Of a stretch of DNA of 64,000 nucleotides, positions 1-10,115 are shown one piece after another. The DNA comes from Thiohalocapsa halophila (GTDB taxonomy: Bacteria > Pseudomonadota > Gammaproteobacteria > Chromatiales > Chromatiaceae). The notes beneath the pieces are model-generated. The model was given only the letters and a program-made list of their open reading frames with translations. It had not been told where the DNA came from and searched no databases. The DNA lies in assembly GCF_016583825.1 (NCBI RefSeq), contig NZ_NRRV01000001.1, positions 62,001 through 126,000 on the forward strand, written 5' to 3'. Position 1 is the stretch's first letter. Every line of letters begins with the position of its first letter. A program made the translations under genes and the position numbers.

Positions 1-834
1 GCCATAGCTGCGTTTCGGGAAATAGCGCTCCAGCGGCACCCGACCGAGACGCTCACGCCCGGTAAGACACAGGTCGGTGACGATGGAGACGCCGAGGCCC
101 AGCTCCACGTACTTCTTGATGACCTCCCAGCCCCCGGCCTCCAGCGTGACTTTATAGTCCAGCTCCTGCTGGCGGAACATCAGGTCCACCATGCGCCAGG
201 TGCTCAGGTGCCTTGGCGGCAGTATGAGCCCGTACTCGGCGATTTCCGCCAGGGTAACGTCCTGTTTGTCGGCGAGCGGATGATCCTTCGGCGTAATGAG
301 CGTCGGCGTATAGGTCACGACGGGCCGATAGGTGATGTCGTCCGGGACCTCCAGCATCGAGCCGACGGCCATGTCGACGGCATCCGCGCGCAGCATCTCC
401 AGACCATCGCGCCCGGTGACATTGTGCAGACGCAGATCGATGCCCGGATACTGGCCGACGAAGCGACGGACGGGCTCGGGCAGAATGTAAAGGATGGTCG
501 CCTCGCCGGCGGCGATGTCGAGGCTGCCTTGGTCGACCCGTCCGCAGTGCACCGCGAAGGTCTCGTGCAGCTTGTCCATGCCCTCCACCAAGGGCTGGGC
601 CAGCTCGTAGAGCAGCTCGCCCTCGGGCGTCAGGCGGATCTTGGGGCCGCGGCGCTCGAACAGCACCGTATCCAGCTCCCGCTCCAACGCCTGGATCTGC
701 AAAGACACCGTCGGCTGGCTGAGAAAGATCTTCTCGGCTGCCGCGCTGACGCTGCCAGTGCATGCGGCGTGACAAAAGGCCCGCAACTGCTTGAGCCGGT
801 TTTGCTTGTAATGGATCTGCTGCGGCGTGGCCAT
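1..834 (-). CDS. LysR-family transcriptional regulator, CysB-like (C-terminus cut by window edge)
   Basis: Reading the minus strand from the ATG at 834 gives 278 codons with no stop before the window edge, so the gene is partial. Residues about 15-70 form the LysR winged helix-turn-helix (AAAEKIFLSQPTVSLQIQ). The effector domain has the CysB/Cbl-type stretch LPPRHLSTWRM and then GGWEVIKKYVELGLG. CysB-type regulators normally respond to sulfur metabolites and control sulfur assimilation; applying that role here is inference. It lies downstream of tatC in the same direction with a 187-bp gap, so it probably has its own promoter. The family call is firm, the regulon unknown. Confidence 0.85.
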   Translation of the reverse strand, partial: MATPQQIHYKQNRLKQLRAFCHAACTGSVSAAAEKIFLSQPTVSLQIQALERELDTVLFERRGPKIRLTPEGELLYELAQPLVEGMDKLHETFAVHCGRVDQGSLDIAAGEATILYILPEPVRRFVGQYPGIDLRLHNVTGRDGLEMLRADAVDMAVGSMLEVPDDITYRPVVTYTPTLITPKDHPLADKQDVTLAEIAEYGLILPPRHLSTWRMVDLMFRQQELDYKVTLEAGGWEVIKKYVELGLGVSIVTDLCLTGRERLGRVPLERYFPKRSYG

Positions 835-1021
835 CGACACCCACCCCCGTGGAAATCTTGTTATGCGGCTGCCCGGCACATGCGCCCAGGGCGCGCCGCG
901 AGTTTCGTCCAAGGGGCAGTATGGCCCGAAGGCATCCGAGCCGCACCAAGGATACCGGCCGGGCACGGCGCTGAGGGGCCCGACAAGCAGCCGACGGGGC
1001 CATCGAGGCCCCAGGCGCGCC

Positions 1022-2257
1022 TCAATCGCGGTCCAGATCCGCGAGGATGTTGCGGGCCACGCGACGCTGGTCGGCGTCGCCTTCCTCAAGCACTAAGTAG
1101 AGCAGGCTGCGTGCCGATGCGGTATCGCCCTCGGCGCGACGCTCGTTGGCGCTGCGGATCAACTCTTCGATCCGGGCCTGCTCCGGGCTCTTGGATACCG
1201 CCGCATCGTCCGCATCCGGCTCATCGGGCGTCTGCGCTGCCTCAGCGTCGGCGGCCTCCTCCGCCTCGATGGCATCGAGCTCGGCATCCATTTCCTCCGC
1301 CGTCATGGGGCGGTAGCGTCCGGGCTCGTCCATGTCCCCACCGTCGATCTCGCGGCCCACGACGGCGCCGCCGCCGGGCGGCCCGGACCCGGGCTGCCCA
1401 CCACCGCCCCGGCTGCTGCCGGCGGGACTACTGCCGCCGGACCCGGGATTCCCACCGCCCGCTCCGCCGGCTGGCGCTGGGTCTGGGTCCGGGGCCGCGG
1501 TGGGCTGGCGCTTCTCGAACCACCGCGAGAAGAAGATACCGGCCTCGAACAGCAGCCACATGGGGATAGCGAGCAGCGTCTGGCTCACCACATCCGGCGG
1601 CGTCAGCAACATGCCTGCCACGAACACGCCCACGATCACATAGGGCCGCTTCTGGGCCAGCGCCTTGGGCGTCGTCGCGCCCACGGCGACCAACAAAATG
1701 GTGGCAATCGGGATCTCGAAGGCGATGCCGAAGGCGAAGAAGAGCTTCAGCACGAACTCCAGGTAGAACGCGATGTCCGGCATCTGCGCGACGCCCTCGG
1801 GCGTCACCGCAGTGAAGAAGCGGAACACCAGCGGAAAGACCACGAAGTAGGCGAAGGCCATGCCCAGGTAGAAGAGCACGATGCTCGACGACACCAGCGG
1901 CACGGCGAGGCGCTTCTCGTGGGTATAGAGCCCGGGCGCGACGAAGGCCCAAAACTGATACAGCAGATAGGGCATGGCCACGAACACCGCCACCACCAGC
2001 GCCAGCTTGAAGGGCGTCAGGAAGGGCGAGGCCACCTGGGTGGCGATCATCTGCGAGCCCTCGGGCAGCTGCGCCCGAATAGGCCCGGCGACGAAGGTGT
2101 AGATCTCGTTCGCGAACGGGAACAGCACCAAAAAGACCACCGCGATGGCGATCACCATGCGCAGCAGCCGGTCGCGCAGCTCCGCCAGGTGCGACATGAA
2201 CGGCTGCTCGCCGCCGAGGCCGTCGTCGGTGTGATCCTGGGATTGCTGGGGACTCAT
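1022..2257 (-). CDS. tatC: Sec-independent protein translocase TatC with a FimV-like C-terminal tail
   Basis: TatC is the twin-arginine signal receptor of the Tat export machinery in the inner membrane. Residues 20-250 are a normal TatC: the N-terminal [14 protein letters not shown] box, six hydrophobic segments and the late [10 protein letters not shown] box. The protein is 411 residues against the usual 240-260. The extra part is a Gly/Pro-rich linker (about 251-320), an acidic stretch (320-352) and a helical tail (358-411) reading [14 protein letters not shown], which resembles the small C-terminal domain of FimV proteins. It is the last gene of tatABC, 174 bp after tatB. Tat substrates in the window include SoxB. 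The TatC core is certain; the tail assignment is by eye. Confidence 0.95.
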   Translation of the reverse strand: MSPQQSQDHTDDGLGGEQPFMSHLAELRDRLLRMVIAIAVVFLVLFPFANEIYTFVAGPIRAQLPEGSQMIATQVASPFLTPFKLALVVAVFVAMPYLLYQFWAFVAPGLYTHEKRLAVPLVSSSIVLFYLGMAFAYFVVFPLVFRFFTAVTPEGVAQMPDIAFYLEFVLKLFFAFGIAFEIPIATILLVAVGATTPKALAQKRPYVIVGVFVAGMLLTPPDVVSQTLLAIPMWLLFEAGIFFSRWFEKRQPTAAPDPDPAPAGGAGGGNPGSGGSSPAGSSRGGGGQPGSGPPGGGAVVGREIDGGDMDEPGRYRPMTAEEMDAELDAIEAEEAADAEAAQTPDEPDADDAAVSKSPEQARIEELIRSANERRAEGDTASARSLLYLVLEEGDADQRRVARNILADLDRD

Positions 2258-2431
2258 GATGCTGCCTCGGCGCCGTGGCGACGGCCCTTGACTGGACGCT
2301 GTGCTCTGTCTGTACCGCAGGCGGTCAGTGCGAACGAGACACCCGCGGCACGGCTGGGTCTAGAGATGCGACCGCTCAAGCCGGGCCGCGAAGATGCTGG
2401 GTGCGATGACGGCGGCGATGATGATGGTGGC

Positions 2432-2797
2432 TCAGGGCGGATCACCGCGCTGCCCTGGGACGGGGCCGTCGGCGCTCTGCTGCTCGGCCCGACCGTCTGT
2501 TTGGTCCGCCCGTTTGGCCGCGCCCCGCTTGGATGCCCGCTTGCCGGAATCGAGACTACCGTCTTCTTCGATGATCTGCTCCAGCGGGTTGGACGCCGAT
2601 TGCTTGCGCAGGATCTCCTTCAGCTCCTCCGCCTTGATCTCCCTGTCGATCTCGTCCTTCACCGATACAAAGGCCCGGCGCGCCCGCCCGGCCCACAGAC
2701 CAGCCGTGCGTGCGAGCTTCGGCAAGCGCTCCGGGCCAACCACCAGGAGCGCGACGATCCCGATCAGGATCAGTTCCAGTGCGCCGATATCGAACAT
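2432..2797 (-). CDS. tatB: Sec-independent protein translocase TatB
   Basis: This 121-residue protein has the TatB pattern: one N-terminal membrane helix (about residues 3-20), the hinge GPERLP, an amphipathic helix and a charged, variable C-terminus. TatB works with TatC to bind twin-arginine signal peptides. It lies between tatA and tatC in the usual hisE-tatA-tatB-tatC order of gammaproteobacteria. The ATG start gives the expected MFDIG N-terminus. Confidence 0.95.
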   Translation of the reverse strand: MFDIGALELILIGIVALLVVGPERLPKLARTAGLWAGRARRAFVSVKDEIDREIKAEELKEILRKQSASNPLEQIIEEDGSLDSGKRASKRGAAKRADQTDGRAEQQSADGPVPGQRGDPP

Positions 2798-2900
2798 CGC
2801 AGCCGCTCAGAGCTCAAGCGGAAGGTTGAGACAGACCCGCCACCAGCACGGGACGAGCACGCGACGAGCACAGGGCGAGCACCGAATACAGGGCCGGCGC

Positions 2901-3176
2901 TCAGACCTTGGTTTTGTCGGCGCCGCTGTCCGTGCCGGAGTCGCTGCCGGAGGCGGCGCCCGCATCGCTGTCGGCCGTGCGCTCGGCCTTGTTCTCTTCC
3001 AGCTGCTTGGACTCGTCATCATCGCCCTTGCCGGCATCGCCCATCGCCGAGCGGAAGCCTTTCACGGCACCCCCGAGATCGGACCCGATGTTGCGCAGCC
3101 GCTTGGTCCCGAACAGCAGCAGCACGATGACCAAAACGATCAGAAGCTGCCAAATACTGATGCCACCCATACCCAT
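2901..3176 (-). CDS. tatA: Sec-independent protein translocase TatA
   Basis: This 91-residue protein begins [10 protein letters not shown], followed by a short membrane helix, the FGTKRLRN hinge and an amphipathic helix containing GFRSAM, all diagnostic of TatA/E. TatA polymerises to form the translocation path. The C-terminal 40 residues are acidic, Ser/Ala-rich and low in complexity, as is common. It is the first gene of tatABC, with tatB starting about 100 bp downstream. Confidence 0.96.
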   Translation of the reverse strand: MGMGGISIWQLLIVLVIVLLLFGTKRLRNIGSDLGGAVKGFRSAMGDAGKGDDDESKQLEENKAERTADSDAGAASGSDSGTDSGADKTKV

Positions 3177-3367
3177 TTCGACCTCCCAGCCCGCCTGCGT
3201 CGGGCGAGCCTCGAACGTTCAGGAAAGCCGCCCGCCCGAGTTACCGCAGCGACCGACCGCTTCCCAGTATGTGCGGGCGCGCCCGCAGCGGGGAAAGACG
3301 CGGGATCATACCGTATCTGCGGGCGGCTATGGGGACTGCTCGCCCCCGGGGCGAGCGGCGGCCGTGA

Positions 3368-3685
3368 TCAGCCGCTCCGGCGGGCCTTCTCCTCGATGCC
3401 CGAGAGACCGAAGCGCCGCTCCAGCTCGGCCAGCACCTGGTCCGGGTGATGGCCCTGCTGCACCAGCAACACCAGGGTGTGGAACCAGAGATCGGCCACT
3501 TCCGCCACCAGCCGCTCGGGCACGCCGTCCTTGGCGGCCATGACGGTCTCGGTTGCTTCTTCACCCACCTTTTTTAGGATCGCGTCCAGCCCCTTGGCGT
3601 AGAGCTTGGCCACGTAGGAGGACTCGGGATCGGCCGCCTTGCGGGCTTCGAGCACCTCGGCGAGGCGTGTCAGGACATCGGACAT
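3368..3685 (-). CDS. hisE: Phosphoribosyl-ATP pyrophosphatase HisE
   Basis: HisE hydrolyses phosphoribosyl-ATP to phosphoribosyl-AMP in the second step of histidine synthesis. The protein has the all-alpha NTP-pyrophosphohydrolase signature: [13 protein letters not shown] and then [13 protein letters not shown], with the metal-binding Glu/Asp residues. I chose the internal ATG at 3685 ([11 protein letters not shown]) rather than the upstream ATG at 3712, because it matches the usual family N-terminus. hisE upstream of tatABC is a conserved gammaproteobacterial order, but hisI and hisF are not next to it: draT lies upstream instead. Confidence 0.93.
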   Translation of the reverse strand: MSDVLTRLAEVLEARKAADPESSYVAKLYAKGLDAILKKVGEEATETVMAAKDGVPERLVAEVADLWFHTLVLLVQQGHHPDQVLAELERRFGLSGIEEKARRSG

Positions 3686-3782
3686 AGAAGCTCTCCGGTT
3701 AGTCAACACCACTCACAAACGGTCTGCGAGCGCTAACGCTGCGCACCAGGCCGGGCGACCCCCGAGGCGGCTCCCATGCGGC

Positions 3783-4619
3783 TCACAGCGTGTCCATGCG
3801 CACGGCATAGACGCCGCCGATGACGACGAGCTCGTCCTCGCCCTTCAGCATTCCGGGCAGGAGCCCGTTGTAGAAGGAGATCTTGGCGAGCGGCACCTCG
3901 GCGGTGAGGATGTAGTCGCCGAACTCGTCGGCGCGCTCGCGCTCGCTGGTGAAGCTGTTGAGATTGTTCAGGAGCACCAAGCTGCCGCCGTCGTCGCACC
4001 GCCCGAGCACCTCGTGCTCGTCCATACGGTTACTGCCCCGATACAGGGTCAGGTGCGTCTCTTCCGGGTGCTGGCGGGTCAGCTCGTACTGGCAATAGGT
4101 GTAGAGCAGGTCGAGCTGGGCCTCCAGGGCGTTGGTCCCGTAGAGGCCATGGCTGCCGGCGGCGAGGTACTGCTGGTAGGCGTCGCTGTCGCGTCCATCG
4201 AGGGGTCCCGCGTGATGTCGGGCGAGCAGCCCGAAGCGGGTCTCGACCCAATGCTTGAGCACGGCCCCTTCGCGCCCGTCGGAGTCGAAGGACCAGCCCC
4301 GCACCATCCGCAGATAGTTGGCATTGCGCCGGGACTTACGCACCCGCCCGGGCGAGAGTCCTGCTTGCTCCAGGTCGTCCAGGCAGAAATGCGCGGCCAT
4401 GTAGTCGACGAACAGCGCCGCGCGCTCGCGGTGGGAGTCCATCGGCGCCAGCAGCGTGAACAGGTGCTGGTGAAATGCCCGCACGCCGTCGAGCTCCAGC
4501 GGCACCGGGTGGGTCTGATAGGTGACACCACCCAGGATCACCGCCGGCAGGTTACAGCGGTTGATGGGCAGGCGGGCGTGACGGGGAAGCGAGGTCGTCA
4601 CTTGTGGCGATTCCTCCAA
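3783..4619 (-). CDS. draT: NAD+-dinitrogen-reductase ADP-D-ribosyltransferase DraT
   Basis: DraT inactivates nitrogenase reductase (NifH) by ADP-ribosylating one arginine when ammonium is added or energy is lost. This 278-residue protein has the R-S-E-type ADP-ribosyltransferase elements: LYRGSN (about residue 193), a central LNNLNSFTS strand and ERERADEFGDY downstream. It also has the DraT-specific N-terminal region (INRCNLPAVILGG). It is transcribed away from nifH, the gene for its target. The reversing hydrolase DraG is not in the window, so it must be elsewhere if the cycle is complete. Confidence 0.94.
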   Translation of the reverse strand: MEESPQVTTSLPRHARLPINRCNLPAVILGGVTYQTHPVPLELDGVRAFHQHLFTLLAPMDSHRERAALFVDYMAAHFCLDDLEQAGLSPGRVRKSRRNANYLRMVRGWSFDSDGREGAVLKHWVETRFGLLARHHAGPLDGRDSDAYQQYLAAGSHGLYGTNALEAQLDLLYTYCQYELTRQHPEETHLTLYRGSNRMDEHEVLGRCDDGGSLVLLNNLNSFTSERERADEFGDYILTAEVPLAKISFYNGLLPGMLKGEDELVVIGGVYAVRMDTL

Positions 4620-4804
4620 CCGCCTTCCGACACGATCGTCGCCCGGTCGTGCCCGAGGTGCGCGGTGCGCGGTGCGCAGTGCGGGGTCCGCATTGCCTGC
4701 CCTAGTGCGCGTTGCTGCATCCAGAACGGGTTTTCAGGAGCCGGCACGACACCCGCACCGCTACCGGCAGCCAGCACGCTCGACCTACCGCTCAGAGGCA
4801 CCTC

Positions 4805-4861
4805 GCACTCCCGCACCGCGCACTTCCGCACTCCGCACTCCGCACTCCGCACTCCGCACTT
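4805..4861. repeat. Heptanucleotide tandem repeat (GCACTCC) between draT and nifH
   Basis: Four perfect copies of GCACTCC run from 4828 to 4855, with degenerate copies on both sides (one at 4805-4811, an 8-base variant at 4820-4827 and a partial copy at 4856-4861). The array ends about 15 bp before the NifA-type upstream site. Around 4655-4690 there is a related GTGCG-rich stretch in the opposite sense. Two further heptad arrays occur at 9402 and 31437. Confidence 0.85.
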
Positions 4862-4875
4862 CTCATACTCCTCCA

Positions 4876-4891
4876 TGTTGCCACACCCACA
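4876..4891 (+). promoter_or_regulatory. NifA upstream activator site (TGT-N10-ACA)
   Basis: TGT at 4876-4878 and ACA at 4889-4891 are separated by exactly ten bases, the NifA binding consensus. The site is about 100 bp upstream of the sigma-54 -24 element, the usual distance for DNA-looping activation. A second, imperfect copy (TGT-N10-ACC) lies at 4905-4920. An AT-rich stretch at 4949-4981 sits between the sites and the promoter, where IHF would be expected to bend the DNA; no perfect IHF consensus is visible. Confidence 0.8.
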
Positions 4892-4989
4892 AAGCTCAGA
4901 TCTTTGTAGGCTATCCGACCATGCCGATGGCCCTGCTCGAAAGCCACTAAATATTTTATTTTCCGACAGTTACAGTTTTTTAGGCAGCC

Positions 4990-5005
4990 TGGCACAACAC
5001 CTGCT
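4990..5005 (+). promoter_or_regulatory. Sigma-54 (RpoN) -24/-12 promoter of nifH
   Basis: The sequence TGGCAC-N5-CTGCT has the invariant GG (4991-4992) and GC (5003-5004) dinucleotides with ten bases between them, as required by RpoN. The predicted transcript start is near 5015, leaving a leader of about 57 nt before the nifH ATG. With the upstream TGT-N10-ACA site this is a complete NifA-dependent nif promoter. Confidence 0.88.
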
Positions 5006-5018
5006 TACTTCCGAGTGA

Positions 5019-5954
<936 letters not shown>

Positions 5955-6044
5955 CGCTCGACGCCGGGTCCGCCTTGCCGCTGTGCCAACGCGCACCGGC
6001 GGATGCGGGCCACCGGGGCCGAGCGCCCACCCCTCTCCCCTTTT

Positions 6045-6066
6045 CCCTCTCCCGGAGGGGAGAGGG
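6045..6066 (+). other. Hairpin in the nifH-nifD spacer
   Basis: CCCTCTCCC (6045-6053) pairs perfectly with GGGAGAGGG (6058-6066) around a 4-base loop, in a purine/pyrimidine-biased stretch. There is no run of T after it, so it is unlikely to be a full terminator. A hairpin here would fit the known need for more NifH than NifDK by stabilising the nifH 3' end or attenuating transcription; that role is inference. Confidence 0.6.
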
Positions 6067-6134
6067 AGCCCCTTGATTCTTCACCGAGCGACCGTCCGCG
6101 GATTGGCGGCGGCGCCGATACGAGGAAAGCCGAC

Positions 6135-7622
6135 ATGGCAGCAATGACCCGCGACGAGACCCAAGCCCTCATTCAGGAGGTGCTCGAGGTCTATCCCGAG
6201 AAGGCGAAGAAAGACCGCGCCAAGCATCTGACCGTCAATGATCAGAGCGTGGAGCAGTCTAAGAAGTGCATCACCTCCAATCGTAAGTCCCAGCCCGGTG
6301 TCATGACCATCCGCGGCTGTGCCTATGCCGGCTCCAAGGGCGTGGTCTGGGGCCCCATCAAGGACATGGTCCACATCTCTCACGGCCCGGTGGGCTGCGG
6401 TCAGTACTCCCGTGCCGGGCGGCGTAACTACTACGTCGGCATGACCGGTGTGAATACCTTCGGCACCATGAACTTCACCTCCGACTTCCAAGAGAAGGAC
6501 ATCGTCTTCGGCGGTGACAAGAAGCTGGACAAGCTCGTCGACGAGATCGACACGCTCTTCCCGCTCGCCAAGGGTGTGACCGTGCAGTCCGAATGCCCTA
6601 TCGGCCTGATCGGCGACGACATCGAGTCCGTGTCGAAGAAGAAGACCAAGGAGCTCAGCAAGCCCGTGATTGCGGTGCGCTGCGAGGGCTTCCGCGGTGT
6701 CTCTCAGTCGCTCGGCCATCACATCGCCAACGACTCCATTCGCGATCACGTGCTGCACAACCGTGACACGGACAGCGCCTTCGAGAGCACGCCCTATGAT
6801 GTCGCCATCATCGGCGACTACAACATCGGCGGCGACGCCTGGTCGTCGCGCATCCTGCTCGAAGACATGGGCCTGCGCGTCGTGGCGCAATGGTCTGGCG
6901 ACGGCACACTATCCGAGATGGAGCTCACCCCCAAGGTCAAGCTGAACCTCATCCACTGCTACCGCTCCATGAACTATGTGAGCCGGCACATGGAAGAGAA
7001 GTACGGCATCCCCTGGATGGAGTACAACCTGTTCGGACCGACCAAGATCGCCGAAAGCCTACGTGCCATCGCTGAGCGCTTCGACGACAAGATCAAGGAA
7101 GGCGCCGAGCGCGTCATCGCCAAGTATCAGGCCGAGTACGACGCGGTCATCGCCAAGTACCGCCCGCGGCTCGAAGGCAAGAAGGTCATGCTCTACGTCG
7201 GGGGCCTGCGTCCGCGCCACATCATCGGCGCCTACGAGGACCTCGGCATGGAAGTGGTCGGCACGGGCTACGAGTTCGCGCACAACGACGACTACGACCG
7301 CACCATCAAGGAGATGGGCAACGCGACCCTACTCTATGACGATGTCACCGGCTACGAGTTCGAGGAGTTCGTCAAGCGCGTCAAGCCGGACCTCATCGGC
7401 TCCGGCATCAAGGAGAAGTACATCTTCCAGAAGATGGGCGTGCCGTTTCGGCAGATGCACTCCTGGGACTACTCCGGTCCGTACCACGGCTACGACGGTT
7501 TTGCCATCTTCGCCCGCGACATGGACATGACCATCAACAACCCCTGCTGGAAGAGGATGCAGGCGCCCTGGCAGAAACCCGCCGCCGACGACGCCTCGGC
7601 GCCGGTTGCCGCCAGCGCTTGA
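6135..7622 (+). CDS. nifD: Nitrogenase molybdenum-iron protein alpha chain NifD
   Basis: NifD is the alpha subunit of dinitrogenase and holds FeMo-co. From the ATG at 6135 (GAGGAAAG just upstream) the protein is 495 residues. P-cluster ligands Cys62, Cys88 and Cys154 and FeMo-co ligands Cys275 and His442 fall at exactly the Azotobacter numbering, which supports this start over in-frame upstream codons back to 6003. It is a molybdenum-type enzyme: there is no anfG/vnfG gene and the sequence ([15 protein letters not shown]) is NifD-like. Confidence 0.99.
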   Translation: MAAMTRDETQALIQEVLEVYPEKAKKDRAKHLTVNDQSVEQSKKCITSNRKSQPGVMTIRGCAYAGSKGVVWGPIKDMVHISHGPVGCGQYSRAGRRNYYVGMTGVNTFGTMNFTSDFQEKDIVFGGDKKLDKLVDEIDTLFPLAKGVTVQSECPIGLIGDDIESVSKKKTKELSKPVIAVRCEGFRGVSQSLGHHIANDSIRDHVLHNRDTDSAFESTPYDVAIIGDYNIGGDAWSSRILLEDMGLRVVAQWSGDGTLSEMELTPKVKLNLIHCYRSMNYVSRHMEEKYGIPWMEYNLFGPTKIAESLRAIAERFDDKIKEGAERVIAKYQAEYDAVIAKYRPRLEGKKVMLYVGGLRPRHIIGAYEDLGMEVVGTGYEFAHNDDYDRTIKEMGNATLLYDDVTGYEFEEFVKRVKPDLIGSGIKEKYIFQKMGVPFRQMHSWDYSGPYHGYDGFAIFARDMDMTINNPCWKRMQAPWQKPAADDASAPVAASA

Positions 7623-7632
7623 TCCCGGGACC

Positions 7633-7691
7633 GTGGGAGCGGCATCCCCGCCGCGACGCTCGCCTGTGTCGCGGCCGGAGGCCGCTCCCAC
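7633..7691. repeat. REP-like palindromic element in the nifD-nifK spacer
   Basis: GTGGGAGCGGC (7633-7643) is perfectly inverted as GCCGCTCCCAC (7681-7691), with a nested GCCGCGAC / GTCGCGGC pair inside. The core GTGGGAGCGGC is like the repetitive extragenic palindromes known from Pseudomonas. Lying between two cotranscribed genes, it would fold into a long stem-loop in the nifDK mRNA. Confidence 0.75.
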
Positions 7692-7757
7692 ACGCCGATA
7701 CCGCATTCAACCCTGAGCCGTTGTCCGCAGATGAGCGGCGCGGCAGGAGCACCTGTC

Positions 7758-9329
7758 ATGAGCCAGACCGTCGACAACATCAAGCCGAGCTACCCGCTGT
7801 TCGGTGACGAAGACTATCAAGCCAACCTCGCCCTCAAGCAGAACAGCGTGGAAGAGCGCCCCGATCAGGCCACCCTCGATGAGACCTTCGCGTGGACCAC
7901 CACCGAGGAATATCAGGAGCTGAACTTCGCCCGCACGGCGCTCACCATCAACCCGGCCAAGGCCTGCCAACCGCTTGGCGCCGTGCTCTGCGCACTGGGC
8001 TTCGAGAAGACCCTGCCCTATGTGCATGGCTCGCAGGGGTGCGTCGCCTATTTCCGCACTTACTTCAACCGCCATTTCAAAGAGCCGGTCGCCTGCGTGT
8101 CCGACTCCATGACTGAGGACGCGGCGGTGTTCGGCGGCCAGAAGAACATGTTCGACGGTCTGGAAAACGCGAAAGCGCTGTACAAGCCGGAAATGATTGC
8201 CGTCTCCACGACTTGCATGGCCGAGGTCATTGGTGACGACCTGAACGCCTTTATCGGCAACTCCAAGAAGGAAGGCCATATCCCGGCCGAGTTCCCGACG
8301 CCCTTCGCACACACACCGAGCTTCGTCGGCAGCCACACCACGGGCTGGGACAACATGTTCGAGGGCGTGCTGCGCTACTTCACGCTCAACGAGATGGAAG
8401 ACAAGCAGGCCGGCACCAATGGCAAGATCAACCTGGTACCAGGCTTCGAGACTTATCTTGGCAACTACCGGGCTATGCACCGGATGATGCAGGAGATGGG
8501 GGTCGGTTATTCGCTGCTCTGCGACCCGAACGAGGTCCTGGATACCCCCTCGGACGGCGAGTACCGCATGTACGACGGCGGCACCAGCATCGACGAGGTC
8601 AAGGACGCGCCGAACGCGATCGATACCCTGCTGCTCCAGCCCTGGCAGTTGCCGAAGACCAAGAAGTTCGTGCAGAGCACCTGGCAGCAGCCGGCGACGG
8701 CCATCAACATCCCCATGGGCCTGGAGTGGACCGACGACTTCCTGATGAAGGTCTCGGAGCTGACGGGTCAGGAGATCCCGGAGAGCCTTGCCAAAGAGCG
8801 CGGCCGGCTCGTGGACATGATGCAGGACAGCCACCAGTGGCTGCACGGCAAGAGCTTCGCCCTGTACGGCGACGCCGATTTCGTCATGGGGCTCACCAAG
8901 TTCCTGATGGAGCTGGGTGCCGAGCCCAAGCATATTCTCTGCCACCACGCCAACAAGCGTTGGAAGAAGGCCATGGACAAGATGCTGGCCGACTCCCCCT
9001 TCGGCCAGAGCGCCGAGGTCTACGTCAGCAAGGACCTCTGGCACCTGCGCTCGCTATGCTTCACGGACAAGCCGGACTTCCTCATCGGCAACAGTTACGG
9101 CAAATTCATTCAGCGCGATACGCTGAAGAAGGGCAAGGAGCACGAGGTACCGCTGATCCGCATCGGCTTCCCGATCTTCGATCGCCATCACCTGCATCGC
9201 ATGACCACCTTGGGCTACGAGGGTGCCATGTACATGGTCACCACCCTGGTAAACGCGGTGCTGGAGCGCCTCGATGACGAGACGCGCGAGATGGGCGTCA
9301 CGGACTACGGCCACGACTTGGTCCGTTAG
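7758..9329 (+). CDS. nifK: Nitrogenase molybdenum-iron protein beta chain NifK
   Basis: NifK is the beta subunit of dinitrogenase and shares the P-cluster with NifD. Starting at the ATG at 7758 (AGGAG nine bases upstream) it is 523 residues, the same as Azotobacter NifK, with P-cluster ligands Cys70, Cys95 and Cys153. An ATG at 7731 would add nine residues but lacks a ribosome site. NifD and NifK form the alpha2beta2 tetramer in the cytoplasm. Confidence 0.99.
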   Translation: MSQTVDNIKPSYPLFGDEDYQANLALKQNSVEERPDQATLDETFAWTTTEEYQELNFARTALTINPAKACQPLGAVLCALGFEKTLPYVHGSQGCVAYFRTYFNRHFKEPVACVSDSMTEDAAVFGGQKNMFDGLENAKALYKPEMIAVSTTCMAEVIGDDLNAFIGNSKKEGHIPAEFPTPFAHTPSFVGSHTTGWDNMFEGVLRYFTLNEMEDKQAGTNGKINLVPGFETYLGNYRAMHRMMQEMGVGYSLLCDPNEVLDTPSDGEYRMYDGGTSIDEVKDAPNAIDTLLLQPWQLPKTKKFVQSTWQQPATAINIPMGLEWTDDFLMKVSELTGQEIPESLAKERGRLVDMMQDSHQWLHGKSFALYGDADFVMGLTKFLMELGAEPKHILCHHANKRWKKAMDKMLADSPFGQSAEVYVSKDLWHLRSLCFTDKPDFLIGNSYGKFIQRDTLKKGKEHEVPLIRIGFPIFDRHHLHRMTTLGYEGAMYMVTTLVNAVLERLDDETREMGVTDYGHDLVR

Positions 9330-9401
9330 AGGAAGTATCGAGTGGCGAGGAGCGAGGAGCGCATGGCGCCCTGCTCGTCCCCGCGAGACTCGAGCCTCGA
9401 C

Positions 9402-9428
9402 ACTCGTTACTCGTTACTCGTTACTCGG
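9402..9428. repeat. Heptanucleotide tandem repeat (ACTCGTT) upstream of nifT
   Basis: Three perfect ACTCGTT units (9402-9422) are followed by a partial unit. In the same spacer GCGAGGA is repeated twice at 9345-9358, also with a 7-base period. The array ends 15 bp before the nifT ATG. The unit shares an ACTY core with the heptads at 4828 and 31437. Confidence 0.8.
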
Positions 9429-9442
9429 ACCTGGACTCAGCA

Positions 9443-9658
9443 ATGCCCAATGTCATGATCAGAAAGAACGACGCCGGCGGCTTGCTCTTCTATGTCGCCA
9501 AGAAGGACATGGAAGAGACCATCGCCAACGTCGAGACCGATACCGCCGATGCCTGGGGTGGCGCCGTCGAGCTCACCGACGGCTCGCGTTGGTACATCGA
9601 CCCGGTCAGCCCGCGGCCGAGCTTTCCGACGACGCTGCGGTTCAAGCGGGCGGAGTAG
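9443..9658 (+). CDS. nifT: Putative nitrogen fixation protein NifT (FixU)
   Basis: This 71-residue protein matches NifT: MPNVMIRKNDAGGLLFYVAKKD at the start and a WGGAVELTDGS-WYIDP core. NifT is a small conserved nif product whose exact role is unsettled; it is dispensable for fixation in several bacteria. It follows nifK by 113 bp, a spacer filled with short tandem repeats. Confidence 0.93.
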   Translation: MPNVMIRKNDAGGLLFYVAKKDMEETIANVETDTADAWGGAVELTDGSRWYIDPVSPRPSFPTTLRFKRAE

Positions 9659-9791
9659 CCACCCGGCGAGCGGCCCGGCTGGCCGCACCGATGTGACAAC
9701 GTCGCAAGCCGAAACCCCGCGGATCAGGATTTCGACACCGACACGAAGGTTCGAGGTCGATCCCGTTCCGCACCGACCCTGGAGAGAAGCC

Positions 9792-9980
9792 ATGGCCCTG
9801 CAAATCATCCGCGACCTCTGCACCGCCTGCGGCGACTGCGAGTCCGTCTGCCCCACCGACAGCATCCTGCCCTTCAAGGGCGTGTTCAAGATCGACGCCG
9901 AGAGCTGCACCGAGTGCGACGACGCCGACCCGCAGTGCTTGGACGTCTGCATGGAAGACGACTGCATCGTGCCGGCCTGA
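9792..9980 (+). CDS. nif-associated 2[4Fe-4S] ferredoxin
   Basis: The 62-residue protein has ligand set one as C10-x2-C13-x2-C16-x3-C20 followed by Pro, and set two as C39-x2-C42-x6-C49-x3-C53, with an extra Cys58. The long loop between the second and third cysteines of set two is typical of the Allochromatium-type and nif-linked bacterial ferredoxins, which have low reduction potentials. It is preceded by GGAGAGAAG. Placed between nifT and nifY, it is a candidate electron donor to NifH or to cofactor assembly; which is not decided by the sequence. Confidence 0.9.
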   Translation: MALQIIRDLCTACGDCESVCPTDSILPFKGVFKIDAESCTECDDADPQCLDVCMEDDCIVPA

Positions 9981-10115
9981 GTCGGGCGCGAGCCGCCCCG
10001 ACCGGACCGCGGGCTTCAGGCCAGGGAGGGCCGGCTCAGGCCCAAGGGCGCCATCGGCCGCTCGAAACCGTCGTCCTTCGCCACCAGCAAACACCGCAGC
10101 CGAGACCATCCGCGC

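Noticed and set aside
3338..3356. Palindrome GCTCGCCCC-C-GGGGCGAGC between hisE and tatA
   Set aside because: The single-base centre leaves no room for a hairpin loop without opening pairs and there is no T-run, so it is not a convincing terminator; it may be chance in GC-rich DNA.
4805..4861. Possible CRISPR array
   Set aside because: The unit is 7 bases and contiguous, without spacers or cas genes.
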